This document shows, piece after piece, positions 1 to 8,661 of a DNA stretch of 64,000 nucleotides. Source of the DNA: Rhodospirillaceae bacterium (GTDB lineage: Bacteria > Pseudomonadota > Alphaproteobacteria > UBA8366). How positions within the stretch are numbered: the first letter of the stretch is position 1; each line of letters opens with the position of its first letter. Below the pieces are notes generated by a model. It was given only the letters and a program-made list of their open reading frames with translations, was not told the origin of the DNA and ran no database searches. The stretch covers positions 278,165 to 342,164 of the forward strand of contig PBKG01000024.1 in the NCBI GenBank assembly GCA_002722095.1. The letters are read 5' to 3'. The position numbers and the translations under genes are program-made.

Positions 1-483
1 ATTGAACCCATATTGCCTGTTGTAAAACTCGCAGAGTTTCAGGCCAGCGATTTTGGCGACCGCATAGGCTTCATTGGTCGACTCCAACTGGCCCGTCAGC
101 AAGCTATCTTCGGAAATCGGTTGCTTAGCAAATTTAGGATAGATGCAGGACGATCCTAGGAAGGCAAACTTTTTGACGCCATGATGGTATGCCGCATCAA
201 CGACATGATTCTGGATCTTTAGGTTTTGATACAAAAAATCGGCCGGAAAACTGTTATTGGCGTAGATGCCACCGACCCGAGCCGCCGCAAGATAGACATA
301 GTCTGGCCGTTCCGCGTGAAAAAAACGGTCGACCGAGATTCGACAGGTCAGATCGAGTTCCGAGCGAGGCCGCAATATTAGATTCTTGAAACCGGCTGCC
401 TTCAGCGACCGAACAATAGCACCACCGACCAAACCGAGATGACCAGCCACATAGACACGCGCCTCGCGGTCGATCTCAGCCAT
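1..483 (-). CDS. fcl: GDP-L-fucose synthase, C-terminal part beyond the window edge (partial)
   Basis: The first 161 residues of an extended-SDR epimerase/reductase are encoded; the rest lies beyond base 1. The family converts GDP-4-keto-6-deoxy-mannose to GDP-L-fucose in the cytosol. Visible are the Rossmann loop GHLGLVGGA (residues 14-22), the serine motif SSCIYP (S111/S112 region) and the Tyr-x3-Lys pair Y140/K144. The ATG at 483 overlaps the end of gmd by 8 bases, so the two genes are translationally coupled. This fits the pathway, because GMD makes the substrate. The call is firm because of the neighbour and the SSCIYP signature. Only the C-terminal substrate-binding part is missing. Confidence 0.9.
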   Translation of the reverse strand, partial: MAEIDREARVYVAGHLGLVGGAIVRSLKAAGFKNLILRPRSELDLTCRISVDRFFHAERPDYVYLAAARVGGIYANNSFPADFLYQNLKIQNHVVDAAYHHGVKKFAFLGSSCIYPKFAKQPISEDSLLTGQLESTNEAYAVAKIAGLKLCEFYNRQYGFN

Positions 484-1522
484 TCGCTACCCCAGCCTGA
501 TCGACAGTATGGCCGGCGTCGACGAGAATCTTCTCCCGCTCCGCCTGCTGCATATCGTAATCAACCATCATTGCCACCAATTGCTCGAAATTCACTTTAG
601 GTTTCCAGTTCAGAACTTCGGCTGCCTTTGAAGCGTCGCCGAGCAAATGATCTACTTCGGTAGGACGGAAATAGCGCTGATCGATCTCGACATGCTTCTG
701 CCAATCGATGCCCGCGTAGCTGAATGCCGCTTCAAGAAACTCGCGCACCGAATGAGCTTCGCCCGTAGCGACGACAAAATCGTCCGGCGAGTCATGCTGA
801 AGCATTTTCCACATCACTTCGACATAATCGCCCGCGAAACCCCAATCGCGTTTTGCATCGAGATTTCCGAGATACAGCTTATCCTGCAATCCGAGCTTTA
901 TGCGGCCTACAGCGCGCGTAATTTTGCGCGTAACGAAAGTTTCGCCGCGCAACGGACTTTCGTGATTGAACAAAATGCCATTGGCGATGAACATGTCGTA
1001 GGCTTCGCGGTAATTACGCGCAAACCAGAAACCGGCCACTTTGCTGATCGCATACGGGCTCCGCGGCTCGAAGGTTGTCGATTCCGATTGCGGAGGGGGC
1101 GCGCCTCCAAACATCTCGGACGAACCAGCCTGATAAATTCGCACCTGCTGATTGTTGTTTTGACAATGGTCGCGGACTGCATCGAATAGTCTGAGCGTAC
1201 CGGTTGCCACGACGTCAGCGGTGTACTCAGGTTGCTCGAACGACACCTTCACGTGGCTTTGCGCCCCGAGGTTATAAATCTCGTCCGGCTGTACCGCTTC
1301 CAAAATTCGGCGTAATCCAGTGCCATCGGATAAATCGCCATGATGTAGGAAAAGATGTGCATCGGGATCGTGCGGATCACGATAAAGATGATCGATCCGT
1401 TGCGTGTTGAACATGCTGGCGCGGCGGATGATGCCGTGTACCTCATAGCCTTTTTCCAAGAGGAATTCGGCGAGATAGGCCCCATCCTGACCGGTGATGC
1501 CGGTGATCAAAGCTTTTTTCAT
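476..1522 (-). CDS. gmd: GDP-mannose 4,6-dehydratase
   Basis: This 348-residue protein has the usual GMD length. The enzyme removes water from GDP-D-mannose to give GDP-4-keto-6-deoxy-D-mannose, the branch point for L-fucose, D-rhamnose and related deoxy sugars. The NADP-binding loop GITGQDG is at residues 8-14, the SSEMFG active-site segment at 134-139 and the catalytic Tyr-x3-Lys pair at Y157/K161. A weak GGAA Shine-Dalgarno lies upstream of the ATG at 1522. It is followed by fcl with an 8-base overlap and preceded by a methyltransferase 51 bases away. The whole 1-4746 block reads leftward as a glycan gene set. Confidence 0.96.
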   Translation of the reverse strand: MKKALITGITGQDGAYLAEFLLEKGYEVHGIIRRASMFNTQRIDHLYRDPHDPDAHLFLHHGDLSDGTGLRRILEAVQPDEIYNLGAQSHVKVSFEQPEYTADVVATGTLRLFDAVRDHCQNNNQQVRIYQAGSSEMFGGAPPPQSESTTFEPRSPYAISKVAGFWFARNYREAYDMFIANGILFNHESPLRGETFVTRKITRAVGRIKLGLQDKLYLGNLDAKRDWGFAGDYVEVMWKMLQHDSPDDFVVATGEAHSVREFLEAAFSYAGIDWQKHVEIDQRYFRPTEVDHLLGDASKAAEVLNWKPKVNFEQLVAMMVDYDMQQAEREKILVDAGHTVDQAGVANG

Positions 1523-1573
1523 CAGATTTTCCGTAAGCGCTTTCCACTCTGCTAACGACTTAAGTCGTTGCGG

Positions 1574-2311
1574 TCAAGCGACACGCTCCAACGCCACCAA
1601 CAAGCGAAAGCCCATCAATCGGGCAAAAATTGGTTCACACCAACGTTCTATCGCCAATAACGGATCGACTATTCCCGTCGGCACAAAACACCAATCGCGA
1701 AAGCCCCCTGACAGCGGATACGTCGCAAATCCAAAAACCTGACTGGTTACGGGTTTTAGCGTCGGAAAAGAGGCCTCGAACGCCGCACACCTTGCGGCAT
1801 TGCCAAACAACAAAGTGGGTATTGCCTGGTTCGAATCGAACGGATCATCTCCAGACTGACGATGGTCCGATAGCAGAGGCTCGGCCCCCATATCCACCGG
1901 CTCCGGATGAAAATAGGTGTAAACGAGACGGCTTACCGGTGTGATTGCCGGATCCAGCATTACCAACCGTCCACCTGGCCGCAGCACTCGCGCGGCCTCG
2001 AAGAAAAATTCCATGGGCCGTTCGATGTGATGCAACACGTCGAGCATGACGATGTTGTCCAGAGATTCGTTAGCGAATGGCAGTTTTTGAGCATCCGCAG
2101 CAAGGTCGAGCCAGGGCACCGGCAGGATATCAGCCGTAAAGACTTGATCCACATGATCGCGAATATGGCCCGAGCCGGAACCGATTTCCAAGGTAACACC
2201 TTCGCCAAGGAATTCCGCCATTCGACGGTAATAGTCACCATAGATTTTCCGGAGCGTGGGTTTTTTGTCCCAGACCCGGCGGTGTTCTGCGAGACGCGGG
2301 TCTGCCTCCAC
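1574..2311 (-). CDS. SAM-dependent methyltransferase (type 11 family)
   Basis: This 245-residue protein has a class I methyltransferase fold. Motif I LEIGSGSG is at residues 41-48, and the later segment VMLDVLHHIERP is typical of Methyltransf_11 proteins. The start appears to be GTG at 2311, with an AAGG Shine-Dalgarno about 12 bases upstream. It begins one base after the stop of the upstream methyltransferase-glycosyltransferase gene, so the two are probably coupled. Its position beside gmd and fcl suggests methylation of a sugar or of a lipid-linked glycan, but this is inference from context. The substrate cannot be read from the sequence. Confidence 0.8.
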   Translation of the reverse strand: MEADPRLAEHRRVWDKKPTLRKIYGDYYRRMAEFLGEGVTLEIGSGSGHIRDHVDQVFTADILPVPWLDLAADAQKLPFANESLDNIVMLDVLHHIERPMEFFFEAARVLRPGGRLVMLDPAITPVSRLVYTYFHPEPVDMGAEPLLSDHRQSGDDPFDSNQAIPTLLFGNAARCAAFEASFPTLKPVTSQVFGFATYPLSGGFRDWCFVPTGIVDPLLAIERWCEPIFARLMGFRLLVALERVA

Positions 2312-2312
2312 C

Positions 2313-3752
2313 TCAGAACGCCTTCAATTTACGCCAGGCGAAAACCACCATCTTGATAAGTTCCCAACCGTCGCGAAAACGCGAGATTTGGGTTTCTCCA
2401 TAAGTTCTATCCGCGTACCGAATTGGAATTTCGGTGATCTTCATATTCAACTTGGCGGCGCCAAAAATCAGGTCGAAATCGCCGAACGGATCGAAATCGC
2501 CAAAATAGGCACGATTTTTCTTAATGCGGTCATAGTCGGATTTGCGCAAGACCTTGGTGCCACAAAGGGTATCGGTGAAACGCTGATTGAGCAGGAAAGA
2601 AAAAATATGAGCAAACATGCGATTGGCGATCAGGTTCAGGAAACGCATAGCGCCCCGCTCCATCGGGTAGACGAGCCGCGAACCGTTTATGAACTCGCCT
2701 TTACCGCTTGCGATCGCATTATAGAATTTCGGCAATTGTTCCGGTGGCATTGTCAGGTCCGCATCGAGAATCATCAGAACATCTCCACGCGCCATATCGA
2801 ACCCTTTCCAGACCGCATCTGCCTTGCCTCGGCCATCCTGGGTGGTGACCTTAATATCCCAGTCGGGATAGGCTTTCTGCACACGTTCGCATTCATCGAG
2901 AGTGCCGTCCGAACTGTGACCCTCCACATAGATCACCTCCATGTCTTCGGCGAAACGGTCGAGGCGTTGAATCGCAGGCTCGATATTGCCCTTCTCGTTG
3001 CGGCAAGGAATGACGACACTTGCAGAGAGACCGGGTTTCTCCGCATCGCGGATAGGACGTGCCACCACGTAGGTTTTAAGGCAAAGCCTGCGCAATAGCG
3101 GCAATGTGCCGATAAACCGATTTATTAGTCCGCCTAAACCCAGCAATCGCTTCGGGATCAATTGGCGCCATTCCACCTTGATCGCCTCGAAGTCCGCAAG
3201 GTGGAGCAAATTCGCGATATCCGCAGTCGACAGGTAATTCACTTCCGGCTGGGGCATGCGGAGACCGAGCTTGTCGCCGATCCTTAAAATCGGTTCCCAA
3301 TAGGGCGAATAGTAAGAAACCACCAGCCGAGTATCGGGCGTTGAGACCTCATGCAGAAAGGCGAGACTCGCCTCGCAATCCTCTAGCAGCCCCACCGTAT
3401 CCGAAAGCACGATGATGTCGTATGGGCCGTCGAGTTTTTTTACAAAGCCGGGATCTTCGATATCGGCATTGATGAAATCGAGCTCAGGGTATTTTTCTTT
3501 GGCAATCTCAACCATGCGTTCGCTGAAATCGACACCAACGCCACGGGCGGGTTTTAAGCTGGCAAGAAGATCGCCCGTACCGCAGCCGAGATCGAGAATC
3601 CGCAACCCCTCCGGCACCAAAAACCGCATATAGTCGCGGTCCTGTTGGTAATAGAACGCGTTGCGCGCGATCCATTTATCGCGCTCCGGCGCAATTTTAT
3701 CCGCCGCTTCGCGAATTACCGTTTTTCGATCTGACTGGTGAGCGTCGGCCAC
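2313..3752 (-). CDS. Fused SAM methyltransferase - family 2 glycosyltransferase
   Basis: Two enzymes are joined in one chain. The N-terminal half has methyltransferase motif I ILDLGCGTGDLL (about residues 59-70 if translation starts at 3773). The C-terminal half, from about residue 249, is a GT2 domain of the dolichol-phosphate mannosyltransferase type: VVIPCRNE, then DGRGKADA and the metal-binding DAD (337-339). No C-terminal membrane segments follow, unlike many DPM1-like proteins with GtrA tails. I prefer the GTG at 3752 because TGAGGTA precedes it by a few bases and it starts just after the flippase stop. GTG at 3773 is the longest alternative. The fusion predicts that glycosyl transfer and methylation act on the same lipid-linked product. 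Confidence 0.82.
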   Translation of the reverse strand: MADAHQSDRKTVIREAADKIAPERDKWIARNAFYYQQDRDYMRFLVPEGLRILDLGCGTGDLLASLKPARGVGVDFSERMVEIAKEKYPELDFINADIEDPGFVKKLDGPYDIIVLSDTVGLLEDCEASLAFLHEVSTPDTRLVVSYYSPYWEPILRIGDKLGLRMPQPEVNYLSTADIANLLHLADFEAIKVEWRQLIPKRLLGLGGLINRFIGTLPLLRRLCLKTYVVARPIRDAEKPGLSASVVIPCRNEKGNIEPAIQRLDRFAEDMEVIYVEGHSSDGTLDECERVQKAYPDWDIKVTTQDGRGKADAVWKGFDMARGDVLMILDADLTMPPEQLPKFYNAIASGKGEFINGSRLVYPMERGAMRFLNLIANRMFAHIFSFLLNQRFTDTLCGTKVLRKSDYDRIKKNRAYFGDFDPFGDFDLIFGAAKLNMKITEIPIRYADRTYGETQISRFRDGWELIKMVVFAWRKLKAF

Positions 3753-3759
3753 ATCTACC

Positions 3760-4746
3760 TCAACTGGTATCACTATCTTGCATTTCGGCTATCTCGGCTG
3801 CATCAGCGACACGGTGATCGGGATTTAGGAACCACAATATACCGCCCGGCAAACCAACACCTATCAAACAAAGACCGAATGCAACGGAAAGCGCAGCAAC
3901 TTCGTCGGTTGGCGCGCCAAGCAATCCGAATGCGGTCACCATGGCGCTTTCGCGCAAGCCCCAGCCGGCGATTGAAATCGGGATCGTTGCGACCAACATC
4001 ACCGACGGCACGATAATTACGCAATCGATGAGACTAACCTTGATGCCGATATCCATGGCGATCAGATAGATCGCAGATATCATCAATAAATGACCGATCA
4101 GAGAATAGCCGAGTACGGGAGCGGCAATGCGAGGCTGTCTGAGCATTTGCCTGGCGCCAAGAGACAATTTCATCAATCCCCGCACCGGACGCCAGCGATC
4201 GAAGGTTCCGGGTAACGAAGCCAGCGCGAGTATGGCTGTAATAGAAAAAACACCGAACCCTGTGATCACGCCAAAGGCGAGCAACGCCTGCGGGTCATTT
4301 ATCCGCTGATGCAACAAGGGTTGAGCCGCCACCACTAGAAGAATGAGGCTGATAAACCCTGCAACCCGATCGAGCAACACACCATTAAATGCCGGACCAA
4401 ACGGTAGCCCTAGTTTGTAGACCCGATAGATGCGAACGCCGTCACCTCCGATCGTCGATGGTAGCGCTTGATTGAAAAACAGACCCTCGAAATAAATCCG
4501 CACCACTACCGGCAATTCCAATACCCGGTCGAATAAGCGCATGACGATACGCCAGCGGATGCCGGCAAGCAGTGTTTGGATGCCCAGCAATATTAGTGCG
4601 AAGACGATCGTATCTCCGCCGATCGCAGCAAAATGGCGCTTGAGATCGGAAAGCTCTACCTTCCGCAGTACCAGCCAAATCAAAAAGGCGGTAACTGCGG
4701 CCTTCAAGAAAAACAGCAGGTATTTTTTCAATGAAGCTTTCGACAT
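3760..4746 (-). CDS. Flippase-like integral membrane protein (UPF0104 / lysylphosphatidylglycerol synthase TM family)
   Basis: This 328-residue protein is mostly hydrophobic, with about eight membrane spans. The family signature is visible near the start (LKAAVTAFLIWLVLRK) and in the segment with NQALPSTIGGDGVR. Members share the transmembrane part of MprF and are proposed to move or modify membrane lipids. In glycan loci they often sit beside a DPM1-like glycosyltransferase, as here. It lies first in the leftward run and ends about 7 bases before the likely GTG of the next gene. No clear Shine-Dalgarno precedes the ATG at 4746. The biochemical role is not established for this branch. Confidence 0.8.
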   Translation of the reverse strand: MSKASLKKYLLFFLKAAVTAFLIWLVLRKVELSDLKRHFAAIGGDTIVFALILLGIQTLLAGIRWRIVMRLFDRVLELPVVVRIYFEGLFFNQALPSTIGGDGVRIYRVYKLGLPFGPAFNGVLLDRVAGFISLILLVVAAQPLLHQRINDPQALLAFGVITGFGVFSITAILALASLPGTFDRWRPVRGLMKLSLGARQMLRQPRIAAPVLGYSLIGHLLMISAIYLIAMDIGIKVSLIDCVIIVPSVMLVATIPISIAGWGLRESAMVTAFGLLGAPTDEVAALSVAFGLCLIGVGLPGGILWFLNPDHRVADAAEIAEMQDSDTS

Positions 4747-5149
4747 GCGGTGAGATTCGTTCTTTCGCGCGTTTGCCTCTTAGTACAGCCACGCCAGCAA
4801 TGGCAAGCGCCTTTATTCACATTGTCGGTAAATGGATAAATCTCGGGTTAGACGAGAATATCGACAAGTTTGCTCCCGCCGTCAGGCCCCACCGCCGCCG
4901 ATTCCGCGGCCGACTGAACCGCCTCCTCAACAATGGTCGCGGTCGTCGCTTCCTGCTGAAGCTGCAGGCGTAGCGTAAAGATACTCGCCTGAAGACGGCC
5001 CGCTAGTGCCGACGCTGCTGCAATATCGTCCATAAAATTTACCCTGCTCGGATTTGTTCCTTAAGGTCCGAAATCCAACCGAAATCGTAACACAAACCTC
5101 GCTGTCAGGCGACTCGCCGCAAGGCCTATGAATTACATAATTAATTCAA
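4747..5149. other. 403-base gap holding one small open frame
   Basis: No long gene fits between the flippase-like gene and the cyclophilin gene. The gap probably carries the promoter of the leftward glycan operon. One 61-codon frame on the minus strand (4848-5033) is listed separately. I see no convincing terminator. The block next to 5150 (around 5130-5155) is A/T-rich. Confidence 0.5.
4848..5033 (-). CDS. Small acidic hypothetical protein (possible YjfB-like motility family)
   Basis: The frame encodes 61 residues starting MDDIAAASALAGRLQ and ending SKLVDILV. The Ala/Gln/Glu-rich helical composition and an N-terminal 'MD..A' start recall small putative motility proteins of the YjfB type, but the resemblance is weak and from memory. 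There is no good Shine-Dalgarno: AAGGA lies about 27 bases upstream of the ATG, which is too far. It stands alone in a gap, so it could be a genuine small gene or chance. Confidence 0.35.
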   Translation of the reverse strand: MDDIAAASALAGRLQASIFTLRLQLQQEATTATIVEEAVQSAAESAAVGPDGGSKLVDILV

Positions 5150-5725
5150 TTATTTGGCCTTCTTCTCGACATCGGCAGCTACCCGCATTTTTATAATCTT
5201 GTCTGGGTTATCGACCGAGCCGTTGCGATTTCCATCGCCTTTCTTAATGTTGTGAACGAACTCCATACCCTCGATCACCTTACCCCATGCGGTGTATTGG
5301 CCATCAAGAAAGGGAGCCGGGGCAAAGCAAATGAAAAATTGGCTGTTGGCACTGTCTGGATCGCCGGAACGCGCCATTGAGAGCGTGCCTTCGACGTGGA
5401 ATGAACTGTTGAACTCCGCCGGCAAATCGGGCAATTCCGAGCCTCCGCGTCCCGTACCCGTCGGATCGCCGGTTTGAGCCATGAACCCCTCGATGACACG
5501 ATGAAAGACCACACCGTCATAAAATTTTTGCCGTGCCAGTGTTTTGATTCGTTCCACATGCTTCGGCGCCAAATCCGGCCAAAGCTCGATGACCACGCGC
5601 CCATCCTTTAAATCCAAGTAAATCAAGTTTTCCAAATTCGCCGTCCGTCCTGTACTGGGTTGAAGGGTTAGGACGAACAATGCGCAAAACACTGGCGCCC
5701 AAAACTTAAATCGCAAGAATTTCAT
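5150..5725 (-). CDS. Secreted cyclophilin-type peptidyl-prolyl cis-trans isomerase
   Basis: This 191-residue protein has an N-terminal signal peptide (hydrophobic stretch at about residues 9-21, likely cleaved before residue 30), so it acts in the periplasm. Cyclophilin motifs are complete: FHRVIEGFMAQTGDP with catalytic R76 and Q84, GTGRGG at 90-95, SMARSGDPDSANSQFF at 116-131 and YTAWGKV at 144-150. The family speeds proline isomerisation during folding of exported proteins. The ATG at 5725 overlaps the mtnA stop by 4 bases (ATGA). Coupling with mtnA looks genomic rather than functional. Confidence 0.93.
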   Translation of the reverse strand: MKFLRFKFWAPVFCALFVLTLQPSTGRTANLENLIYLDLKDGRVVIELWPDLAPKHVERIKTLARQKFYDGVVFHRVIEGFMAQTGDPTGTGRGGSELPDLPAEFNSSFHVEGTLSMARSGDPDSANSQFFICFAPAPFLDGQYTAWGKVIEGMEFVHNIKKGDGNRNGSVDNPDKIIKMRVAADVEKKAK

Positions 5726-6831
5726 CTATTTTCAAACTCCGGGAACAATTCCGCCAAACCGGCTCGGCTCGCTTTTGCGATACCGCGCTCGGTGATTAAT
5801 CCGGTTATCAATTTTGCCGGCGTCACGTCAAACGCATAATTAGCGACCTCCGTTTCCGCGGGCACCAAGCATACGCTTTCCACCGTCCCCGACGGAGTGC
5901 GTCCGCTTATCCACGCTACTTCTTCCGATGCACGTTCTTCAATCGGAATTTCTTTGACTCCGTCTCCGATCTGCCAATCGATGGTTGGCGACGGCAGAGC
6001 CACATAAAACGGAACCTCATTGTCATGTGCCGCCAATGCCTTCAAATACGTACCGATCTTGTTTGCAACATCACCATTGGCCGCCGTTCGGTCGGTGCCG
6101 GTAATGCAGATGTCGACCTCACCACGTTGCATCAAATGTCCGCCGGTATTGTCCGCAATAACCGTATGGGGCACGCCGTGGCGGCCCAATTCCCAAGCGG
6201 TCAGGCTAGCCCCTTGGTTTCTCGGTCGGGTTTCATCGACCCATACGTGAAGGTCTATGCCTTGCTGATGCGCCATATAGATCGGCGAGGTCGCCGTCCC
6301 CCATCCGACCGTCGCGAGCGCGCCGGCATTACAGTGGGTCAATAGATTGACGGGCCCGGCACCGGCTTTCGCCTCGGCGAGCGCCTCGATCAAAGGCAAA
6401 CCACTTTCACCGATACCGCGATTGATGGCGATGTCTTCTTCTGCAATTTCAGCCGCCCGCTTGTAGGCAGCTTCCCGCCGTATCTCGGCACCCAAGGGCT
6501 GCAAAACACGCCGCATCTCATCGACCGCCCAAGCAAGGTTGACCGCTGTCGGCCGTGTGCCACACAGCATCTCAGCAGCATTGGCAAGATTGTCGTTGCC
6601 CGGATCCTCGTTCATCGCAAGCGCCATGCCGTAGGCGGCAGTCGCGCCAATGAGCGGCGCGCCCCGCACCCGCATCGCTGAAATCGCTTCACCGGCAGCA
6701 TCGGCGGTTTCGAGACGCGTCATCACATGCTCATGGGGCAGCCGGGTCTGATCGAGAATATCAACCGCCCACCCGTCCTCGGCCAGCGCAATTGTGTCAA
6801 ACAAAATGGAGTTGTCGCCATCTTTGGTCAT
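5722..6831 (-). CDS. mtnA: S-methyl-5-thioribose-1-phosphate isomerase
   Basis: This enzyme isomerises methylthioribose-1-phosphate to the ribulose form in methionine salvage. I take the ATG at 6831 as the start, giving 369 residues, the usual MtnA length; an upstream in-frame start at 6939 would run into the ggt gene. RGAPLIGATAAYG is at about residues 56-68, catalytic cysteine C167 in THCNAG, and catalytic D247 in GTDRTAANGD, followed by NKIGT. No other mtn genes are in the window. Downstream is the cyclophilin gene with a 4-base overlap; upstream, 43 bases away, is ggt on the same strand. Confidence 0.93.
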   Translation of the reverse strand: MTKDGDNSILFDTIALAEDGWAVDILDQTRLPHEHVMTRLETADAAGEAISAMRVRGAPLIGATAAYGMALAMNEDPGNDNLANAAEMLCGTRPTAVNLAWAVDEMRRVLQPLGAEIRREAAYKRAAEIAEEDIAINRGIGESGLPLIEALAEAKAGAGPVNLLTHCNAGALATVGWGTATSPIYMAHQQGIDLHVWVDETRPRNQGASLTAWELGRHGVPHTVIADNTGGHLMQRGEVDICITGTDRTAANGDVANKIGTYLKALAAHDNEVPFYVALPSPTIDWQIGDGVKEIPIEERASEEVAWISGRTPSGTVESVCLVPAETEVANYAFDVTPAKLITGLITERGIAKASRAGLAELFPEFENR

Positions 6832-6874
6832 ATCGTCAAAATGTCGGCAACCTCTGATGTTGTAAAGCAAGGAC

Positions 6875-8617
6875 TTAATAACCCGCAGCGAATGCCCCGG
6901 GCCGCCGCGGGTCCGCGGCGCCATAAAATCCGTCTTCACGCCGCATGATAGATTGGGTACTTCCCATTGCCCGGCTTACTTTGAGGCGATGACCGCGTTG
7001 TTCGAGCAATCGCCGGGTATCGACGCCGATACCGCGTTCGATACGCACTAAATCCGGCAGCCATTGATGGTGCAGACGCGGTGCTGCCGTGGCTTCGGCG
7101 ATATTCATGCCATGATCGACCACATTGATAACAAGATGCAGCATGTTGGTAATGATGCGACTGCCGCCAGGACCACCGGTCGCAAGCCACGGTTTGCCAT
7201 CCTTGAAAAGGATAAGCGGCGTCATCGAACTCAACGGGCGTTTCATAGGCACAATTGCGTTAGCCTTTCCCCCGACCAACCCGAACGCATTGGGAACGCC
7301 CGGCTTGGCGGAAAAATCATCCATTTCATTATTCAGAAGAATACCCGTACCGTCCGCAACAGCCCGGCTACCGTAGCTAAAGTTAAGCGTCGTGGTGTTG
7401 CTGACAACATTGCCCATGCGGTCCATTACGGTGAAATGGGTGGTATCCGGACTTTCGAAAATTGCGGGCTGGCCCGGCGCGATGTCTTCCGAGCGCGAGG
7501 CCTTTTCTGGATCGATCGATCCTCGCAAACGATCCGCATACTTCTTGGCTAGGAGCCCTTTAACAGGCACCGCCCAGAAATCGGGATCGCCCAAATGCTT
7601 CGATCGGTCGGCGAAGGCACGCCGCATGGCTTCGATCATCAAATGGTAGCCAGCGGCACTGCCCACTCCCATCGAACGCAAGTCATAGGATTCCAGAATG
7701 TTCAGCATCTGTATCAGGTGGATTCCGCCCGAGCTGGGTGGCGGCATCGAGCGGATTTCGATTCCGCGATAGGTGCCGCGCACCGTTTGCCGCAGCACGG
7801 GTTTGTAAGCCGCAAGATCGTCTTCGGTAATTATACCGCCATGCTTTTTCATCGCAGCCGCTATGCGACGGGCTATCGCGCCCTTATAAAAGTCGCCTGC
7901 GCCATGTTCCGAGATGCGCTCAAGCGACCAGGCAAGATCTTTCTGCACCAGGATTTCGCCAGCGCGCAGCGGCCGGCCATCTTTGAAAAAAATCGCCCTT
8001 GTCGCGGCAAATCGCCCGAGGGTCTCCCTCCGCCGCTCAAGTGCACGCGCCATAAAGCGGGTAACTTCAACCCCCTCCCGCGCGAGTCGAATGGCCGGCC
8101 TTACCAAATCTGGCCAAGGCAAACTTCCGAATTTGCGATGTGCGAGGGCGAGCCCCGCTACCGTGCCTGGCACCGCCACCGCGCGATATCCAAACCGCGA
8201 TGCTTGTTTGTCGACCGTCCCATCGGCTCGAACATACATATCTCTGCTCGCCGCTTTTGGCGCCCGCTCGCGATAGTCGACGGCGACGGTTTTGTCGGAT
8301 TGCGCATCATGAATCAGCATAAACCCACCACCGCCAAGATTGCCCGCTCGCGGTAGTGTCACGGCCAACGCGAACGACATGGCAATTGCCGAATCGATGG
8401 CATTTCCCCCTTCCCGTAGTACATCGCGGCCGATCCGGCTCGCGGTCGCTTCTTGGCTAACCGCCATGCCGTTTGCGGCGAAAACCGGATGAAACACGTC
8501 TTTCGGGGATAGAACCGCACTTTCCTGAGCAGTGCCTTGGGCGCTGGCATGCATACCGACGCCATGCCAGACTAACGTCAGACCAATGGCGAACGCGGTG
8601 AAAAATCGACGGTCCAT
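6875..8617 (-). CDS. ggt: Gamma-glutamyltranspeptidase, secreted form
   Basis: The protein has 580 residues from the ATG at 8617. The N-terminus MDRRFFTAFAIGLTLVW is a signal peptide, so the enzyme is periplasmic. The proenzyme self-cleaves at the nucleophile threonine, here T393 in the DTTHFTVMD segment, matching T391 of the E. coli enzyme. The family hydrolyses or transfers gamma-glutamyl groups from glutathione and related amides. The later GGPGGS loop is present. A longer frame reaches 8821, but its extra 68 residues overlap divergent glpK and lack a signal-peptide start, so I reject that start. It lies 44 bases from glpK, so the two genes share a compact divergent promoter region. Confidence 0.93.
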   Translation of the reverse strand: MDRRFFTAFAIGLTLVWHGVGMHASAQGTAQESAVLSPKDVFHPVFAANGMAVSQEATASRIGRDVLREGGNAIDSAIAMSFALAVTLPRAGNLGGGGFMLIHDAQSDKTVAVDYRERAPKAASRDMYVRADGTVDKQASRFGYRAVAVPGTVAGLALAHRKFGSLPWPDLVRPAIRLAREGVEVTRFMARALERRRETLGRFAATRAIFFKDGRPLRAGEILVQKDLAWSLERISEHGAGDFYKGAIARRIAAAMKKHGGIITEDDLAAYKPVLRQTVRGTYRGIEIRSMPPPSSGGIHLIQMLNILESYDLRSMGVGSAAGYHLMIEAMRRAFADRSKHLGDPDFWAVPVKGLLAKKYADRLRGSIDPEKASRSEDIAPGQPAIFESPDTTHFTVMDRMGNVVSNTTTLNFSYGSRAVADGTGILLNNEMDDFSAKPGVPNAFGLVGGKANAIVPMKRPLSSMTPLILFKDGKPWLATGGPGGSRIITNMLHLVINVVDHGMNIAEATAAPRLHHQWLPDLVRIERGIGVDTRRLLEQRGHRLKVSRAMGSTQSIMRREDGFYGAADPRRPGAFAAGY

Positions 8618-8661
8618 GACACCGCACCATAGCGAGCACAGGGGAACGGGGGAATGTTCTA

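Noticed and set aside
2256..3098. Long plus-strand frame of about 280 codons opposite the glycosyltransferase
   Set aside because: It is antisense to a well-conserved gene and its product has no recognisable motif.
6832..6874. SAM or methionine-salvage riboswitch before mtnA
   Set aside because: Only 43 bases separate ggt and mtnA, with no recognisable aptamer core.
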